A DNA stretch of 64,000 nucleotides from Muscardinus avellanarius. Taxonomy: Eukaryota; Chordata; Mammalia; Rodentia; Gliridae. Location: NCBI GenBank assembly GCA_963383645.1, contig OY726578.1, forward strand, positions 21,096,592-21,160,591, in the 5' to 3' direction. Both the position numbers and the translations under genes were made by a program. This document shows, piece after piece, positions 36,186 through 46,908 of this stretch. Position 1 is the first letter of the stretch. Every line of letters begins with the position of its first letter. The notes beneath the pieces were generated by a model. That model worked only from the letters and a program-made list of their open reading frames with translations. It searched no databases and was not told the DNA's origin.

Positions 36186-36789
36186 CTAAAAGAGAAATAA
36201 TTATTGAAAAGTTAGACCGCAGATGATCTGCATTTTATGGTGCGATGTGATTCTAATATAAACTACAATTGCACCGCCGACATTGCTTCTTGAACAAAAA
36301 AAAATTCTCCTAACATTTTTTTTTTCCCACTAGGCATTCGCTGCTGTAATGCAAATGAAAGATTCTGTGTCTCCTCTTTTTTTTTATCTGAACCGGCCCT
36401 GTTCAACAGGCAGCGAACACCAGCCACACATGTAATTTAATGAGACATTTTATATATCCCGGTGGATCAGAGAATGGACCGTTTCCACATGGGATCGTGT
36501 GAAATGATCCCGGGGATCCTCCACATTCTGGTTTATATATAAAAGACTTTGAAGTCAGGTGTGTCTTTTGAACTTATATTTTAATTTAGACAAGACACAT
36601 TGCAAGAGCCCAGACTCTGTGTGCGGCTAGTGGCTACCATATTGGACAATGTGCCTCTAGATGACAAAAAAAATTAATATTTACACATAATTTTAAGAGC
36701 AGAGAAGACTTCACCACCATGTTGACCAGAGCCCAGAACCCGCACGTCCATCACCTCCAAGGACTTTGCGGGAGGCACCGCCCATAGCT
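36186..36789. other. Unique AT-rich intron next to an exon, candidate conserved DNA
   Basis: Repeat-free. Contains an octamer ATGCAAAT at 36349-36356 and two 'gatccc'-flanked palindromic stretches near 36508-36520. Function not shown. Confidence 0.3.
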
Positions 36790-37045
36790 CTCCCTTGACA
36801 GCTCAGGAAACCAGACCCCGACATTAAGTAGCCTGGCCAAGGTCACACAGGGAGTGGGGGCCACAGCCGCGCCCACACCGGCAGGCGCGGGGCCCCTGCT
36901 CAACCCGAGCTTCCTAGGGCCTCGCACAGGGTACAAAGAGCGTTGGAGACCCTCGAGCCCCAGGGTCAGCTGGGGCACCATACACGCACATCCCCAACAG
37001 ATGGCGGGGCCAGTGTCTTCTTCATCCGTAAAGTAAGAAAAACAT
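36790..37045 (+). mobile_element. MIR relic
   Basis: 'cctggccaaggtcacacagg' matches the conserved MIR 3' core. 'cttcttcatccgtaaagt' near 37017-37034 resembles the 'cttcatctgtaaaatg' phrase of a second MIR in inverse orientation or an extension. Confidence 0.5.
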
Positions 37046-37139
37046 CTGTCCCCTGGCTACGTGGTAAAGCCATCGTTTTGATTGCTTTTTCTATTAATGA
37101 GCAATGTATACTTGGGGGGGCTATTATTAAGTTGATATT

Positions 37140-37340
37140 CAAAAGAAATGTATTCTATGGAGTTGGGGGTTTGCTCCAGGGTAAAACATATGCATGAGGT
37201 CAAGGCCCTGCACTGGAAACCAGGAAGGAAATGAGGGAGGGAAGGAGGGAGGGAGGGAGGGAAGAAGGAGGAGCTACTCAATGGCAGAGCACTGTCTAGT
37301 ATGCGCAAGGCTCTGGGTTCTATCCCCAGTACCACCTAAA
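37140..37340 (+). mobile_element. ID-like SINE pieces around a (GGGA)n run
   Basis: 'ggcagagcactgtctagtat' and 'ctgggttctatccccagtac' give an ID monomer at 37270-37340. An older ID-like piece lies at 37155-37222. Confidence 0.65.
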
Positions 37341-37372
37341 ATGAGAGACAGGCGCAAGAGTAGGCTAGACCT

Positions 37373-37592
37373 TTTTTTTTTTTTTTTTTTTTTTTTGCGG
37401 GTCTAGGGATGGAACCCAGGGGCATTCGACCTCCGAGCTACACCCCCTGCCCTATTTTTTTCTTTATTTGAAACAGGGTCTCACTGAGTTGCAGAGGGCC
37501 TCACTAAGTAGCTGAGGCTGGCCATGAACCGCGATCCTCCTGTCTCAGCCTCCCAAATGCTGGGATGACAAGCGTGCGCCACCACGCCCGGG
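37373..37592 (-). mobile_element. Type A SINE
   Basis: Full-length with 25-base T run. Confidence 0.88.
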
Positions 37593-37841
37593 GGAATGAC
37601 TTCTTGAAAGCTGAGAATATTCTTAGCGCTGCCTGGGTCTCACCTAGCCCCAGGCATGACTCCTCACCTAGACAAGGGATCAGGGTTCTTAGAATGTAGG
37701 AAAGAAAAGGAAAAACAGAACAGACAGAGGGGAGAAGGCTGGAGGGGCTCTTATAAAGTGCAAGTCAGCTCCAGGCTTTAACATCATTAAGAGGACACCT
37801 TGCGACACCCACATTTAATAGGTCTTTAAAAGAAAAGGCTC

Positions 37842-38070
37842 GGCCAGGTGTGGTGGTACACACTTGTAATCCCAGTACTCGGGAGGCAGAGACCGGAGGA
37901 CCGCAGGTTCGAGGACAGTCTCAGCAAGTAGTGACGCTCTCATCAACCTAGTGAGACCCTGTTCCCAAGGAAAAATAAAATAGAGGTGGGGGTGTAGTTC
38001 AGAGGAAGAATGCCCCTGAGTTCAAACCTCAGTACCAAAAAAATAAGTAAATAAAGTTAAACAACAAAAA
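37842..38070 (+). mobile_element. Type A-like SINE
   Basis: Complete, diverged middle. Confidence 0.8.
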
Positions 38071-38340
38071 AAATAGGGTTCCTTTATGAACATGGTAATG
38101 GCAACCTGCTAATAATCCAAACTCATACTAGAAGAATTCTTGTAATGGCAGAGAAACTTTCTTTTCTTTTTCTTTTTTCCCCGTGACTCTACAGTGATTT
38201 TGAGAGGCCCTGCAAGGCCATCCGAGGACCGAGGACGTGACGCCAGGACACAGCCAGCCTGGGTGTCCTCGCATCGACAGCCACGGCGGGCCCTGGAGGC
38301 CCCGCGTCTACTGGGCTCTCCGCTCTCCTCTGCTGGGGGG

Positions 38341-38721
38341 GTGCCCCCCCTCTCTCTCCTCCCCTCTCTCTCTCTCCCCTCTCTCTCTCCTCTCTCCCCT
38401 CTCTCCTCTTTCTCTTCTTTCTCTCTCCTCTCTCTTTTCTTTTCTCTCCCTCCCTCCCTCCTTTCCTTTCTCTCTCTCCCCTCTCTCTCTCTCTCTCTCT
38501 CTCTCTCCCCCTCCCTCCCTCTCTCTCTCCCCTCTCCTTTCTCTTTCTCTTCTCTTTCTCTCTCCTCTCTCTCTTTTCTTCTCTCCCTCCCTCCCTCCTT
38601 CCCTTTCTCTCTCCCTCCTTCCCTTTCTCTTTCTCCCTCTCTCTCTTCTCTCTCTCTCTTCTCTCTCTCTCTTCTCTCTTTCTCCTCTCTTTCTTCTCTC
38701 TTTCTTCTCTCTTTCTTCTCT

Positions 38722-38783
<62 letters not shown>
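38341..38783. repeat. 440-bp pyrimidine tract, (CT)n with CCCT/CTTT interruptions
   Basis: Almost pure C/T on the plus strand, ending in (CT) dinucleotides 38716-38783. Open reading frames here are artefacts of the repeat. Confidence 0.95.
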
Positions 38784-38786
<3 letters not shown>

Positions 38787-38979
38787 CTGGAGTTCAGAGC
38801 TGCTGACCTGGCACATTTCCCGGCTCACCCTGAACGGCTGGCAAACCAGAAACTGGAAGAGCCTCTACATCCTGCCCAGTAGGCATGGGTCTGCTGTGGC
38901 CAGTTCCTCCTAGGGGCACAGATGGCCCCCGGGACTCCAGCTCAGTCACTGGCCGGGTGACTGAGAAACTCTCCTCCCT

Positions 38980-39216
38980 CCCTCCCTTCCTTCCTTCTTT
39001 CTTTCCTTTCTTTTTTTGCAGTACTGAGGACTGAACCCCAAGGGCATTCTACCTCCAAGCTACACCCCTAGCCCTATTTTTTATTCTTTATTTAGAAACA
39101 GGGTCTCACTGAGTTGCCATGGGTCTCACTAAGTAGCTGAGGCTGGCCATGAACTACGATCCTCCCGTCTCAGCCTCCCGAATGCTGGGATGACAAGTGT
39201 GCGCCACACGCCCGGC
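38980..39216 (-). mobile_element. Type A SINE after a CCTT tract
   Basis: SINE 39014-39216. Confidence 0.85.
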
Positions 39217-39715
39217 TCCTCGCTTCTAATCAGTACCTGGACAGAAGGGAAAGTCCTGTGAGGCACAGGGCTGCGGCCACCCGGAGCCTTTGCAGATGCC
39301 CTGGAGCACCTCAGGGAGGCCGGTGTCTGGGCCTGGACGTGGGAGGGTAGGGACACCTGTCTCGACTCCAGTGCTGAGGTAGTGGGTCAGGGTGTGGGCT
39401 GTGCTCTCAAGACCCAGGTAGAAGAGAGAAACCCTTCCTTCCAGATTCAGCTTCCTGGAACTTAGACCCATGTCCTTGCTTGGGCCACAGGGTGGGCAGA
39501 GAGGCATACCCCTGACCTGCTGGGGGCCCCTTTCCTATCAAACTACAGAAGGAGAAATCTCCTGAACCCCTCAGGGCACCCACCTGCCAGGTCCCTAGGA
39601 GGAGGCCCGAGGCCAGATAACTGTATTTACAGGTTTTCACTGCTTTCAAAACCCAAACTCCAAACCCAAGACCTTGTTCTAATTTCAGCATGATTAACAT
39701 AAAAAGGGTTTACAC

Positions 39716-40193
39716 GAGCCGGGCGTGGTGTGGCACACTTGTAATCCCAGTACTTGGGAGGCTGAGACAAGAGGATCACAGGTTTAAGACCGGCCTCGGC
39801 AACTTAGCGAGGCCCTCCGCAACTCAGTGAGACTCTGTTTCAAAATAATACATACTATAGAACCGCGGGTGTCGCTCAGAGGAAGAATCTCCCTGGGTCC
39901 AATCCTCGGTATCATTAAAGAAAGAAAGAAAGAAAAAAGAACTTACAGGTATAAGAAGAAAATACTTATTTACTTAAAATTGTAAATGTTAGCCAGGTGT
40001 GGTGGCGCACGCTTGTCATCCCAGCATTCGGGAGGCTGAGACCGGAGGATCGCGGTTCGCGGACAGCCTCAGCTACTTGGTGAGGCCCTCCGCAACTCAG
40101 TGAGACCCTGTTTCTAAATAACGAATAAAAAATAGGGCTGAAATAGGGCTGGGGGTGGAGCTTGGAGGTAGAATGCCCCTGGGTTTCATCCCC

Positions 40194-40240
<47 letters not shown>
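39716..40240 (+). mobile_element. Two type A SINEs and (CA)n
   Basis: 39716-39920 (tail 'aaagaaagaaag') and 39991-40198 followed by (CA)n 40198-40240; the second has 'aatagggctg' duplicated. Confidence 0.85.
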
Positions 40241-40241
<1 letters not shown>

Positions 40242-40319
40242 AAAAAAATGCAATGTGTATGTCTGTGAACCACGCAAACCAGCTATTTTTGTTTTTGTTT
40301 TGTTGTTTGTTTGTTTGTT

Positions 40320-40511
40320 TTTTGGTGGTACTGGGGTTCCTGGAAGCCCTTCTACCTCCGGGCTATACTCCCAGATCTATTTTATACTTTTTTTTTTTTT
40401 TTTTGGAAACAGGGTCTCTTAAGCCAGCGCGGCTGGCTTCGAACCAGCGCGATCCTCCTGTCTCCACCTCCCAAGCGCGGGGATTACAAGCGTGCGCCAC
40501 CACGCCCGGCC
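40320..40511 (-). mobile_element. Type B SINE
   Basis: Close to the type B consensus, so probably young. Confidence 0.88.
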
Positions 40512-40930
40512 CACACAAACCAGCTGTATTTCAGGGGAGGAGGAAGGCAAACTGGGTTGGAGATGCCTAGCCCGTGTCTGTGAGCCTGGGCGTTGGGATG
40601 GACCACCGTGCTGGCTACAGGACACCCAGGCAAAGCCTCCGGCCCCTCTCAGCACCACACCTCTCCCCGGTTCCTTGCACTAAAGCTACGTAGACCCAAA
40701 ACATACAGGACAGCAGGTTACAGAAGGCACAGCGACGGAGCTGGCCCGGGATGGGGCTGAAGCGCGGACCTGAGCCAGCCACCTGCTCCCTCGGCCTCAC
40801 CGCGCCGCCCTCTGGCAAAGTTTCTGCTCCGTCTCGGAAGAACGAACCATCCCGATGAATATTCGTTTCCCAAAGTGCTGACTGGACCCTAGGAAAAATG
40901 ATTTCCTGGACTCCAAGAGGATCGCAATAC
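40512..40930. other. Unique GC-rich intron
   Basis: No exon recognised. Confidence 0.4.
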
Positions 40931-40933
<3 letters not shown>

Positions 40934-40961
<28 letters not shown>

Positions 40962-41384
40962 TGTGGTACTGGGGTTCCTGGAAGCCCTTCTACCTCTGGG
41001 CTACACTCCCAGACCTATTTTTTATATTTTTATTTGGAAACAGGGTCTCTTAAGCCAGCGCGGCTGACTTCGAACCTGCGCGATCCTCCTGTCTCCGCCT
41101 CCCAAGCGCGGGGATTACAGGCGTGCGCCACCACGCCCGGCTCGCAATACAGCTTTTTAAAAATTATTATTATTATGTGGGTTTTTTTTAGGTGGTGGTG
41201 GTACTGGGGTTCCTGGAAGCCCTTCTACCTCCAGGCTACACTCCCAGACCTATTTTTTTATACTTTTTTATTTGGAAACAGGGTCTCCTAAGCCAGCGCG
41301 CGTGGCTGGCTTCGAACCTGCGCGATCCTCCTGTCTCTGCCTCCCAAGCGCGGGGATTACAAGCGTGCGCCACCATGCCCGGCC
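40934..41384 (-). mobile_element. Two type B SINEs in tandem orientation
   Basis: 40934-41143 and 41190-41384. The flanking 'cgcaatacagctttttt' repeats at 40923 and 41143 are the target duplication of the first. Confidence 0.9.
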
Positions 41385-42241
41385 TTAAAAATTATTTTTT
41401 TAAATGGCTTTTGTTCCATGAGCAGGAGGAGAAGAAAAATAAAAAATAAAATAATAAAAAACCAGGAAAGTATTTGTCCTCGCGGTGCAATTACGGACCA
41501 GCTGCTGCACTCAGCTCCAGCGACAAGACGCGATCGATCGTCCTGGCGATCGTCCGGAAATGAGCCCGGTTTGCAGAGAAAAGGACACGGGGTGTGAATG
41601 CAGATTTGGTTTCAGAAAGCTTGATTCTAACACTGTGTTGACATAGAAAAATACTCAAAACCCTGAAGAAGTGATCGCTTGGTGTTCAGAATGCATACAA
41701 AGCGCACATTTTTATAAATGTACCGACCAACTTCAGAATCCTCTCGGACAAACTCTCTCCAGGGCTTGAGGGACCCACAGGGGCACGTGTGTCAGGTACA
41801 TGGAGGATGTATACAATCCCAAACCCACATCAGCCTGTACCCTGCTGCCACCCAAGAATCAGGTTCAGCGTGGTCCCACTCAAGGAGACAGACCCCCCAA
41901 GTCCAAACAAAAGAATCAGAGAAACAACAGCCACGCTTGCGCTAGCAAAGGTGTCCCAACAAGACACTTCTACGGCTGAAATTCCCTACACTCTTTAAAT
42001 TTTAGACCACACTAAAGTGAAAGAACTGAAGGTTTAAGGGGATACTAAGCTACACAGCCCCCCAAATTACAGCATAAAGTATCGAGGAAGCCCTCCTCCA
42101 CACTGCCTGGCCCTTGGGTCCTGCCCGGTAAATACCTGTTGAATGGATACATTATCAACAATCTAAGGGTAACACATGCGGGGTAAGGTGGCGTACACCT
42201 ACACAACCCTGGATTTCATAGCTATGCGTAAAGTTCCATAC
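41385..42241. other. Unique intron before the 42.2-kb exon
   Basis: CpG-rich 'gcgatcgatcgtcctggcga' at 41529-41548; otherwise nothing recognised. Confidence 0.4.
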
Positions 42242-42303
42242 CTTTCCAGAAACTTCTGAAAAATGTTGCCCCGGAGACTCTCACAAATTTCTTCTATGTA
42301 TGG
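42242..42303 (-). CDS. GRK3: GRK3 coding exon, residues 148-168 (RGS-homology domain)
   Basis: 62 nt: 20 codons plus two bases (AG) of a serine codon completed by the next exon (phase 2 exit). The acceptor is 'cttccag' and the donor 'gtatgg'. It reads [20 protein letters not shown]. 'CESLRG' is the GRK3 form (GRK2 'CQNLRG'). N at 160 and L at 167 replace D and M of human GRK3, both conservative. It belongs to the later helices of the RGS-homology bundle. Confidence 0.95.
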
Positions 42304-42771
42304 CTGGAAGGGACGGAAAAGAAATTCCATGCTGTGTCAGTAGGAATGGGTCACAAATGGAAAACACAGTTGGCGAGACTCGGACAAGCTCCCAGAGACA
42401 CACTCCAGGCGCGGCATCCTGTCCTGGCTCCACCCTCACTGACCGCAGACCGCGGCGAGGACAGGTGCAGCTGCGCCATGGCCCTCCCTGTCCCCGCTGC
42501 TGCCTCCTGGGAATTATGGCAAGTCCCAGGCCTTCCTGAGCGACCAGGGCTGGCTTGGTGGGTGTCCACTCGGAAGGTCATCGACTGTGTTAAACGTTTC
42601 TCTGTCGCCATCTTGGAATTCCTAGTAATTTTTGCAAGGGGACCTGTAATTTCAATTTGCACTGGGCCCTGTGGGTTTCGTAGCACATCTTATAAACAAA
42701 CAAAAGCATCAGTAATCTGCATTTAATGTCGAGTTTTAAGGACTCAAAGGTAGCAGAGCCATAGTGTTACT

Positions 42772-42982
42772 TTTTTGGGGGGGTACTGGGGACTGAACCC
42801 AGGGGGCATTCTACCGCCAAGCTACATCCCGGTCCTATTTTTTTTTTTTTTTTAGTTTGAAACAGGGTCTCACTGAGTTGCAAAGGGCCTCACTAAGTAG
42901 CTGAGGCTGGCTGTGAACCCGGATCCTCCCGTCTCAGCCTCCCGAATGCTGGGATGACAAGCATGCGCCACCACACCTGCCT
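42772..42982 (-). mobile_element. Type A SINE
   Basis: Full-length. Confidence 0.86.
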
Positions 42983-43336
42983 TAGTGTTACTTTTCTAAT
43001 TAGCTATTTTACCAATTGAGTTTCTACCCCTTAGAATCGCAGAGCTAGAGATTAGCTCGAAAGGAGAGTTAATCCTGGACTTCTTCTTGCATACAAGGGG
43101 GCCTCGGGGCCACAGGCCTCTGCGCAAGTCCCTGGCCAGGTCTGATAAAGGCCGGGGCTCCTGTTTCCCAGGTGCCGCGCTCGCCCCTCGCGCAAAACAC
43201 CACACTCTCCCCGCGCTCCCCACACATGATAAAATAAATGTACACGCTTTCCCCATCCATATGATAATCCTAAATTATAAAGGGCCGCTATTTCATGGTC
43301 AGGCTCAAAGTCAATTAGATCTTTTGGGGAAATATA

Positions 43337-43549
43337 TTTTTATTTATTTATTTATTTATTTATTTTGGTGGTACTGGGGTTCCTGGAAGCCCTTCTACAT
43401 CCGGGCTGCACTCCCAGACCTATTTTATACTTTTTTAAATTTGGAAACAGGGTCTCTTAAGCCAGCGCGGCTGGCTTCGAACCCGCGCGATCCTCCTGTC
43501 TCCGCCTCCCAAGCGCGGGGATGACAAGCGTGCGCCACCACGCCCGGCG
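43337..43549 (-). mobile_element. Type B SINE with (TTTA)n
   Basis: Near-consensus copy. Confidence 0.88.
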
Positions 43550-44287
43550 GGGAAAAGATCTTGAAACTCTAAATGTATTGAAAAATCAAAGTTTAAGATT
43601 TCCAGGTCATCTCAAAAGTTTACAAAGAAGGAACCAGACCGTGCGTGGTGCAAACCAAGCATGCAGGGCAGGACTCCTCAGCTGCGGCCGGGGCCTCACA
43701 AGCCCATGTGGGAGCCGCCCCTGGAGCAAAGAGGAGCCCGTGCCAGCCAGCGGGGTTCTCTGAAGTTGTTTGGAGCTCGGGAACCCCATGATTGCGCAGT
43801 GGCGTCCCAGATTCACCTCAGTCAAGTCCCCTCCAAATCTTGAGAGGGTCCGGAGAATACGGAGCCCAAAGCACTCTGGGTGCCCAAAGACCGACAGGAA
43901 GGTGGCGTGCATGTAACGCGGGCTTCATCGCAGGCTCCCGCTTATAACAGCGGAGGTGTCAGCTCATGCATTTCTTCCCTGTTTTATCCAACAGACGTAG
44001 CTAATTTGCAAGCCCGTCATAATCAAATCCAACTCGGCCCCGCCCCCTCCGCCCCCACCTCCAGATGCATCGATGCAACGCCTCACCCAGAAAGTAGATT
44101 TTGCAAACAAAAGAAAGTTAATAAAATGTCTGCAAGTTGCGTTGACCTTGAAAACATTGCTGCCTGCCGATGAGCTTCCATTGGCATTGCTGGTTAATTT
44201 TTGTACCTCTACAAAGGAGGTATCTCAACATGTAACTTTGTGTAGGTGCGTGTGTGTGCGCGCGCACGCGCGCGCGCTCTCGCATGC
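43550..44287. other. Unique intron with candidate regulatory segment
   Basis: 43940-44220 is repeat-free and mixes a GC-box-like 'ggccccgccccctccgcccc' with the 12-bp palindrome TGCATCGATGCA at 44066-44077. (GT)/(CG) alternation lies at 44239-44275. Confidence 0.4.
44239..44275. repeat. Alternating GT/CG tract
   Basis: 'gtgtgtgcgcgcgcacgcgc' and flanks: near-perfect purine-pyrimidine alternation rich in CG. Confidence 0.85.
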
Positions 44288-44346
44288 GTGTGGTGCTGGG
44301 GATTAAACCAGGGTCACTCTACCTCTGAGCCACATCCCCAGCCCTA
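44288..44346 (-). mobile_element. ID-like SINE piece
   Basis: 'ggtgctggggattaaaccag' ... 'cacatccccagccct'. Confidence 0.75.
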
Positions 44347-44565
44347 CTTTATTTTAGTTTAGTTTAGTTTAACTTATCTTACTGTATTAAGTTCCCCCAT
44401 GCTGACTACATACTCCCGATCTTCCCGTCTTAGCCTCCCTGATAATGGGATGACAAGTGTCTCAAGCATGTAACTTTATTCTTACTTTATTATTATTATT
44501 ATTTTTTTTTTTGGTGGTACTAGGGGTGGAACCCAGAGGCTTTCTACCTCCGGGCTATACTCCTA

Positions 44566-45101
44566 TGTTGGAGCCCACTCGGCAGGACCGAGGTGGCACC
44601 CAGGCTTGTTGCCAGCGTGGACTCAAGATGGCGCCTGGGCTTGCAGCCAAGTCACGAGGCTCACGAGGCTGGCGGTGCCCTGAGCCTGCGCAGTGAGCCC
44701 TATCAGGCGCCTTACGGATAATTAGTGACGCAACGCCTCGTGCTACCACCTGCCCGCCCAGGAGAAGGTTAAAAAGCGCGCATGCCCTAGCGGGGAGGAA
44801 GGAGAAGGAGCTAAGAGGGTTGGTGGACAGGAAGAGCGGTTCCTTGGCGGACTGCTCCGGGCTCCGAGCTGGGACGGACATGTTCACAAAGCCACCATTG
44901 TGACCGGTGTGTGCTGCAGCAGAGACATAGAGTGCCAGAAGGAGGGTTGGTGGAGTGATGAGGGAGAGGATAGAAGACTGATGTTGTTTTTACCTGAGAG
45001 GGCGTTGAGAGAGCGTTAAAGAGGAATGGTAACTGTACAAGAACCTGGGGTAATAAAACTGCTTGAGGAAGATCGTGTAAGAGTCGTCACTGCGCACGAC
45101 A
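44566..45101 (+). repeat. 5' LTR of the endogenous retrovirus
   Basis: 536 bp, starting TGTTGG and ending CACGACA. A TATA-like 'ttaaaaag' is at 44769-44776 and an AATAAA polyadenylation signal at 45052-45057, which fits a U3-R-U5 order with a short U5. It matches the 3' LTR everywhere I compared except one base (A versus G at the seventh position). Confidence 0.95.
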
Positions 45102-45103
45102 AG

Positions 45104-45121
45104 TGGTGGCCCGTACGGGGA
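45104..45121 (+). other. Retroviral primer-binding site, tRNA-Ile type
   Basis: Two bases after the 5' LTR comes TGGTGGCCCGTACGGGGA. This is the exact complement of the last 18 nt (with CCA) of mammalian tRNA-Ile(AAT) as I know it. Position and perfect match support a genuine minus-strand primer site. Confidence 0.88.
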
Positions 45122-45165
45122 CCTTCGCTTTGATCAGAACCTCGGCAGTCCCAGGCAGCTGGCTG

Positions 45166-45171
45166 GTAAGT
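45166..45171 (+). promoter_or_regulatory. Retroviral leader splice donor
   Basis: 'ctg|gtaagt' lies 44 nt after the primer-binding site and matches the donor consensus in the place where simple retroviruses have their major donor. It sits just upstream of the hairpin array, so only unspliced RNA would carry the array. Confidence 0.6.
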
Positions 45172-45200
45172 ACTCCTTTGACTCCGAAAAGGGAGGAGGA

Positions 45201-45935
45201 GGCTCCATTAAGGAGGATATTTTTTAGTGTTTTCCCCGATCAAAGGGGGCTCCATTAAGGAGGATATTTTCCCCGATCAAAGGGGGCTCCATTAAGGAGG
45301 ATATTTTCCCCGATCAAAGGGGGCTCCATTAAGGAGGATATTTAGTAAATAAGGCTCGCGGATAAGCGAGGCTCGCGGAAAAGCGAGGGACAGCGCTGTA
45401 TTTTCCCCGATCAAAGGGGGCTCCATTAAGGAGGATATTTAGTAAATAAGGCTCGCGGATAAGCGAGGCTCGCGGAAAAGCGAGGGACAGCGCTGTATTT
45501 TCCCCGATCAAAGGGGGCTCCATTAAGGAGGATATTTAGTAAATAAGGCTCGCGGATAAGCGAGGCTCGCGGAAAAGCGAGGGACAGCGCTGTATTTTCC
45601 CCGATCAAAGGGGGCTCCATTAAGGAGGATATTTAGTAAATAAGGCTCGCGGATAAGCGAGGCTCGCGGAAAAGCGAGGGACAGCGCTGTATTTTCCCCG
45701 ATCAAAGGGGGCTCCATTAAGGAGGATATTTAGTAAATAAGGCTCGCGGATAAGCGAGGCTCGCGGAAAAGCGAGGGACAGCGCTGTATTTTCCCCGATC
45801 AAAGGGGGCTCCATTAAGGAGGATATTTTTTAGTGTAAGCAAGTTATTTCCCCGATCAAAGGGGGCTCCATTAAGGAGGATATTTTCCCCGATCAAAGGG
45901 GGCTCCATTAAGGAGGATATTTTTTAGTGTAAGCA
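45201..45935 (+). repeat. Leader hairpin array: ten short two-hairpin motifs and five 97-bp tandem repeats
   Basis: A motif 'ccccgatcaaaggggg' + 'ctccattaaggag' + 'gatatt' occurs ten times, starting at 45234, 45271, 45308, 45405, 45502, 45599, 45696, 45793, 45850 and 45887; the second half alone also occurs at 45201. Each copy can form CCCC/GGGG (loop gatcaaa) and CTCC/GGAG (loop attaa) hairpins. Between copies, a second block beginning 'agtaaataaggctcgcgg' starts at 45344, 45441, 45538, 45635 and 45732. It gives two further stems, CTCGC-ggataa-GCGAG and CTCGC-ggaaaa-GCGAG. The 97-bp units look identical to one another. Confidence 0.92.
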
Positions 45936-46104
45936 AGTTAGAGAATCGGGCTGGTCCTGATTCGACTCCCTCTCCTAATCCGCCACCATAGATGGAAGAC
46001 ACCTGAGGTTAGTTTGAAAAGGCGCCTAATGTGTAAAGGATAGGTCAGAAGATTAGTTCCTAACGTAAGAGTTGTAAACTGCTGCTCGGTACCGTAGAGA
46101 TGAG

Positions 46105-46765
46105 TTGTTTTCTTTAAGATCTTTGGGGAATTATTTCTACTTTCCCTCTTCCTTTACCTTGGTTAATGATGGTTTAGGTTGTTTTATTGATACCTGTTTT
46201 CTGACTTTCTGCTATGCTTCTATGCACCCTTGGAGACTTTGGAATTTCTGCTCTTATTGCTGTAATTGTGGCCTCTGTGGCCGTGGCAGTTATTGCAACC
46301 ACTATAAATGCTCTATCCTCACATGTGGCTGCTGGCATGGCTCAGCAAGCTCAATTATCTGGACTATATGTATAACGTATGTGCAGTATCAGAATTTCTC
46401 CCATGCAGGCAATTTGTTTCGTCAATTAAGCAAGACGCTTCTAGGAACTTGGAGCCGTGAATTTGAACACACCATGATTGAGCTATGAGCATCCATCGCT
46501 GCAATTAATTCTACCCGCGTGGAAGTCGCCGCAGTACAACAATGAATGGACTTAATACACGGAACATTGGGTTTTTTAAAAGACTGGGGTGGCATGGCGT
46601 TCTGGGCATTCTTGCTGGTGGTAGCATGATGTTTCATGGTTGGATATATCAGGCGAACTCGACAACGCACACTGCAACAACAGCGCATATTGGTGCAAGC
46701 TATGGCAGCCCTTGAAGCTGGCTTATCTCCCCATGTACGGCTCAGTATGCTGGATCGGTAGTCAG
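46105..46765 (+). pseudogene. Decayed env transmembrane-subunit-like remnant
   Basis: One frame has a hydrophobic, Ala/Val/Ile-rich segment (about 46238-46300) followed by a Gln-rich stretch, like a retroviral fusion peptide and start of the ectodomain helix; it stops near 46374. Later frames carry 'DLIHGTLGFLKDW', a hydrophobic anchor-like run near 46590-46640, and a basic tail 'RRTRQR'. Several in-frame stops (for example near 46486 and 46543) break it, so no functional envelope is encoded. Assignment to env rests on position before the polypurine tract and on composition. Confidence 0.5.
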
Positions 46766-46890
46766 TGACGGGTAAGATCGTCCCCGGGACCTTTCAACCT
46801 AAGACAGGGAAACAATCATGCTATTGTTCTCCCAATGACGGGTAAGAATGGTCCTTGAGGGTCGGCAACCTAAGACAGGCACGATCCCGA
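46766..46890 (+). repeat. Imperfect direct duplication upstream of the 3' LTR
   Basis: 'tgacgggtaaga' followed by 'cctaagacagg' occurs twice, starting near 46766 and 46836, about 70 bp apart. This lies between the env remnant and the polypurine tract. Function unknown. Confidence 0.7.
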
Positions 46891-46908
46891 GCCTTATTTT
46901 AATAAAAC

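Noticed and set aside
38109..38913. Open frames of up to 239 codons
   Set aside because: Direct translation of the CT tract in four frames.
45307..45840. Possible CRISPR array
   Set aside because: Repeats are contiguous 97-bp units with no unique spacers, in a vertebrate retroviral leader.
45329..45908. Five nearly identical 63-64-codon minus-strand open frames spaced 97 bp apart
   Set aside because: They are readings of the retroviral leader repeat. The 97-bp period is not a multiple of three, and each frame ends in the next unit.
46105..46488. 127-codon plus-strand open frame
   Set aside because: It runs out of frame with the env-like hydrophobic segment and lacks a recognisable domain.
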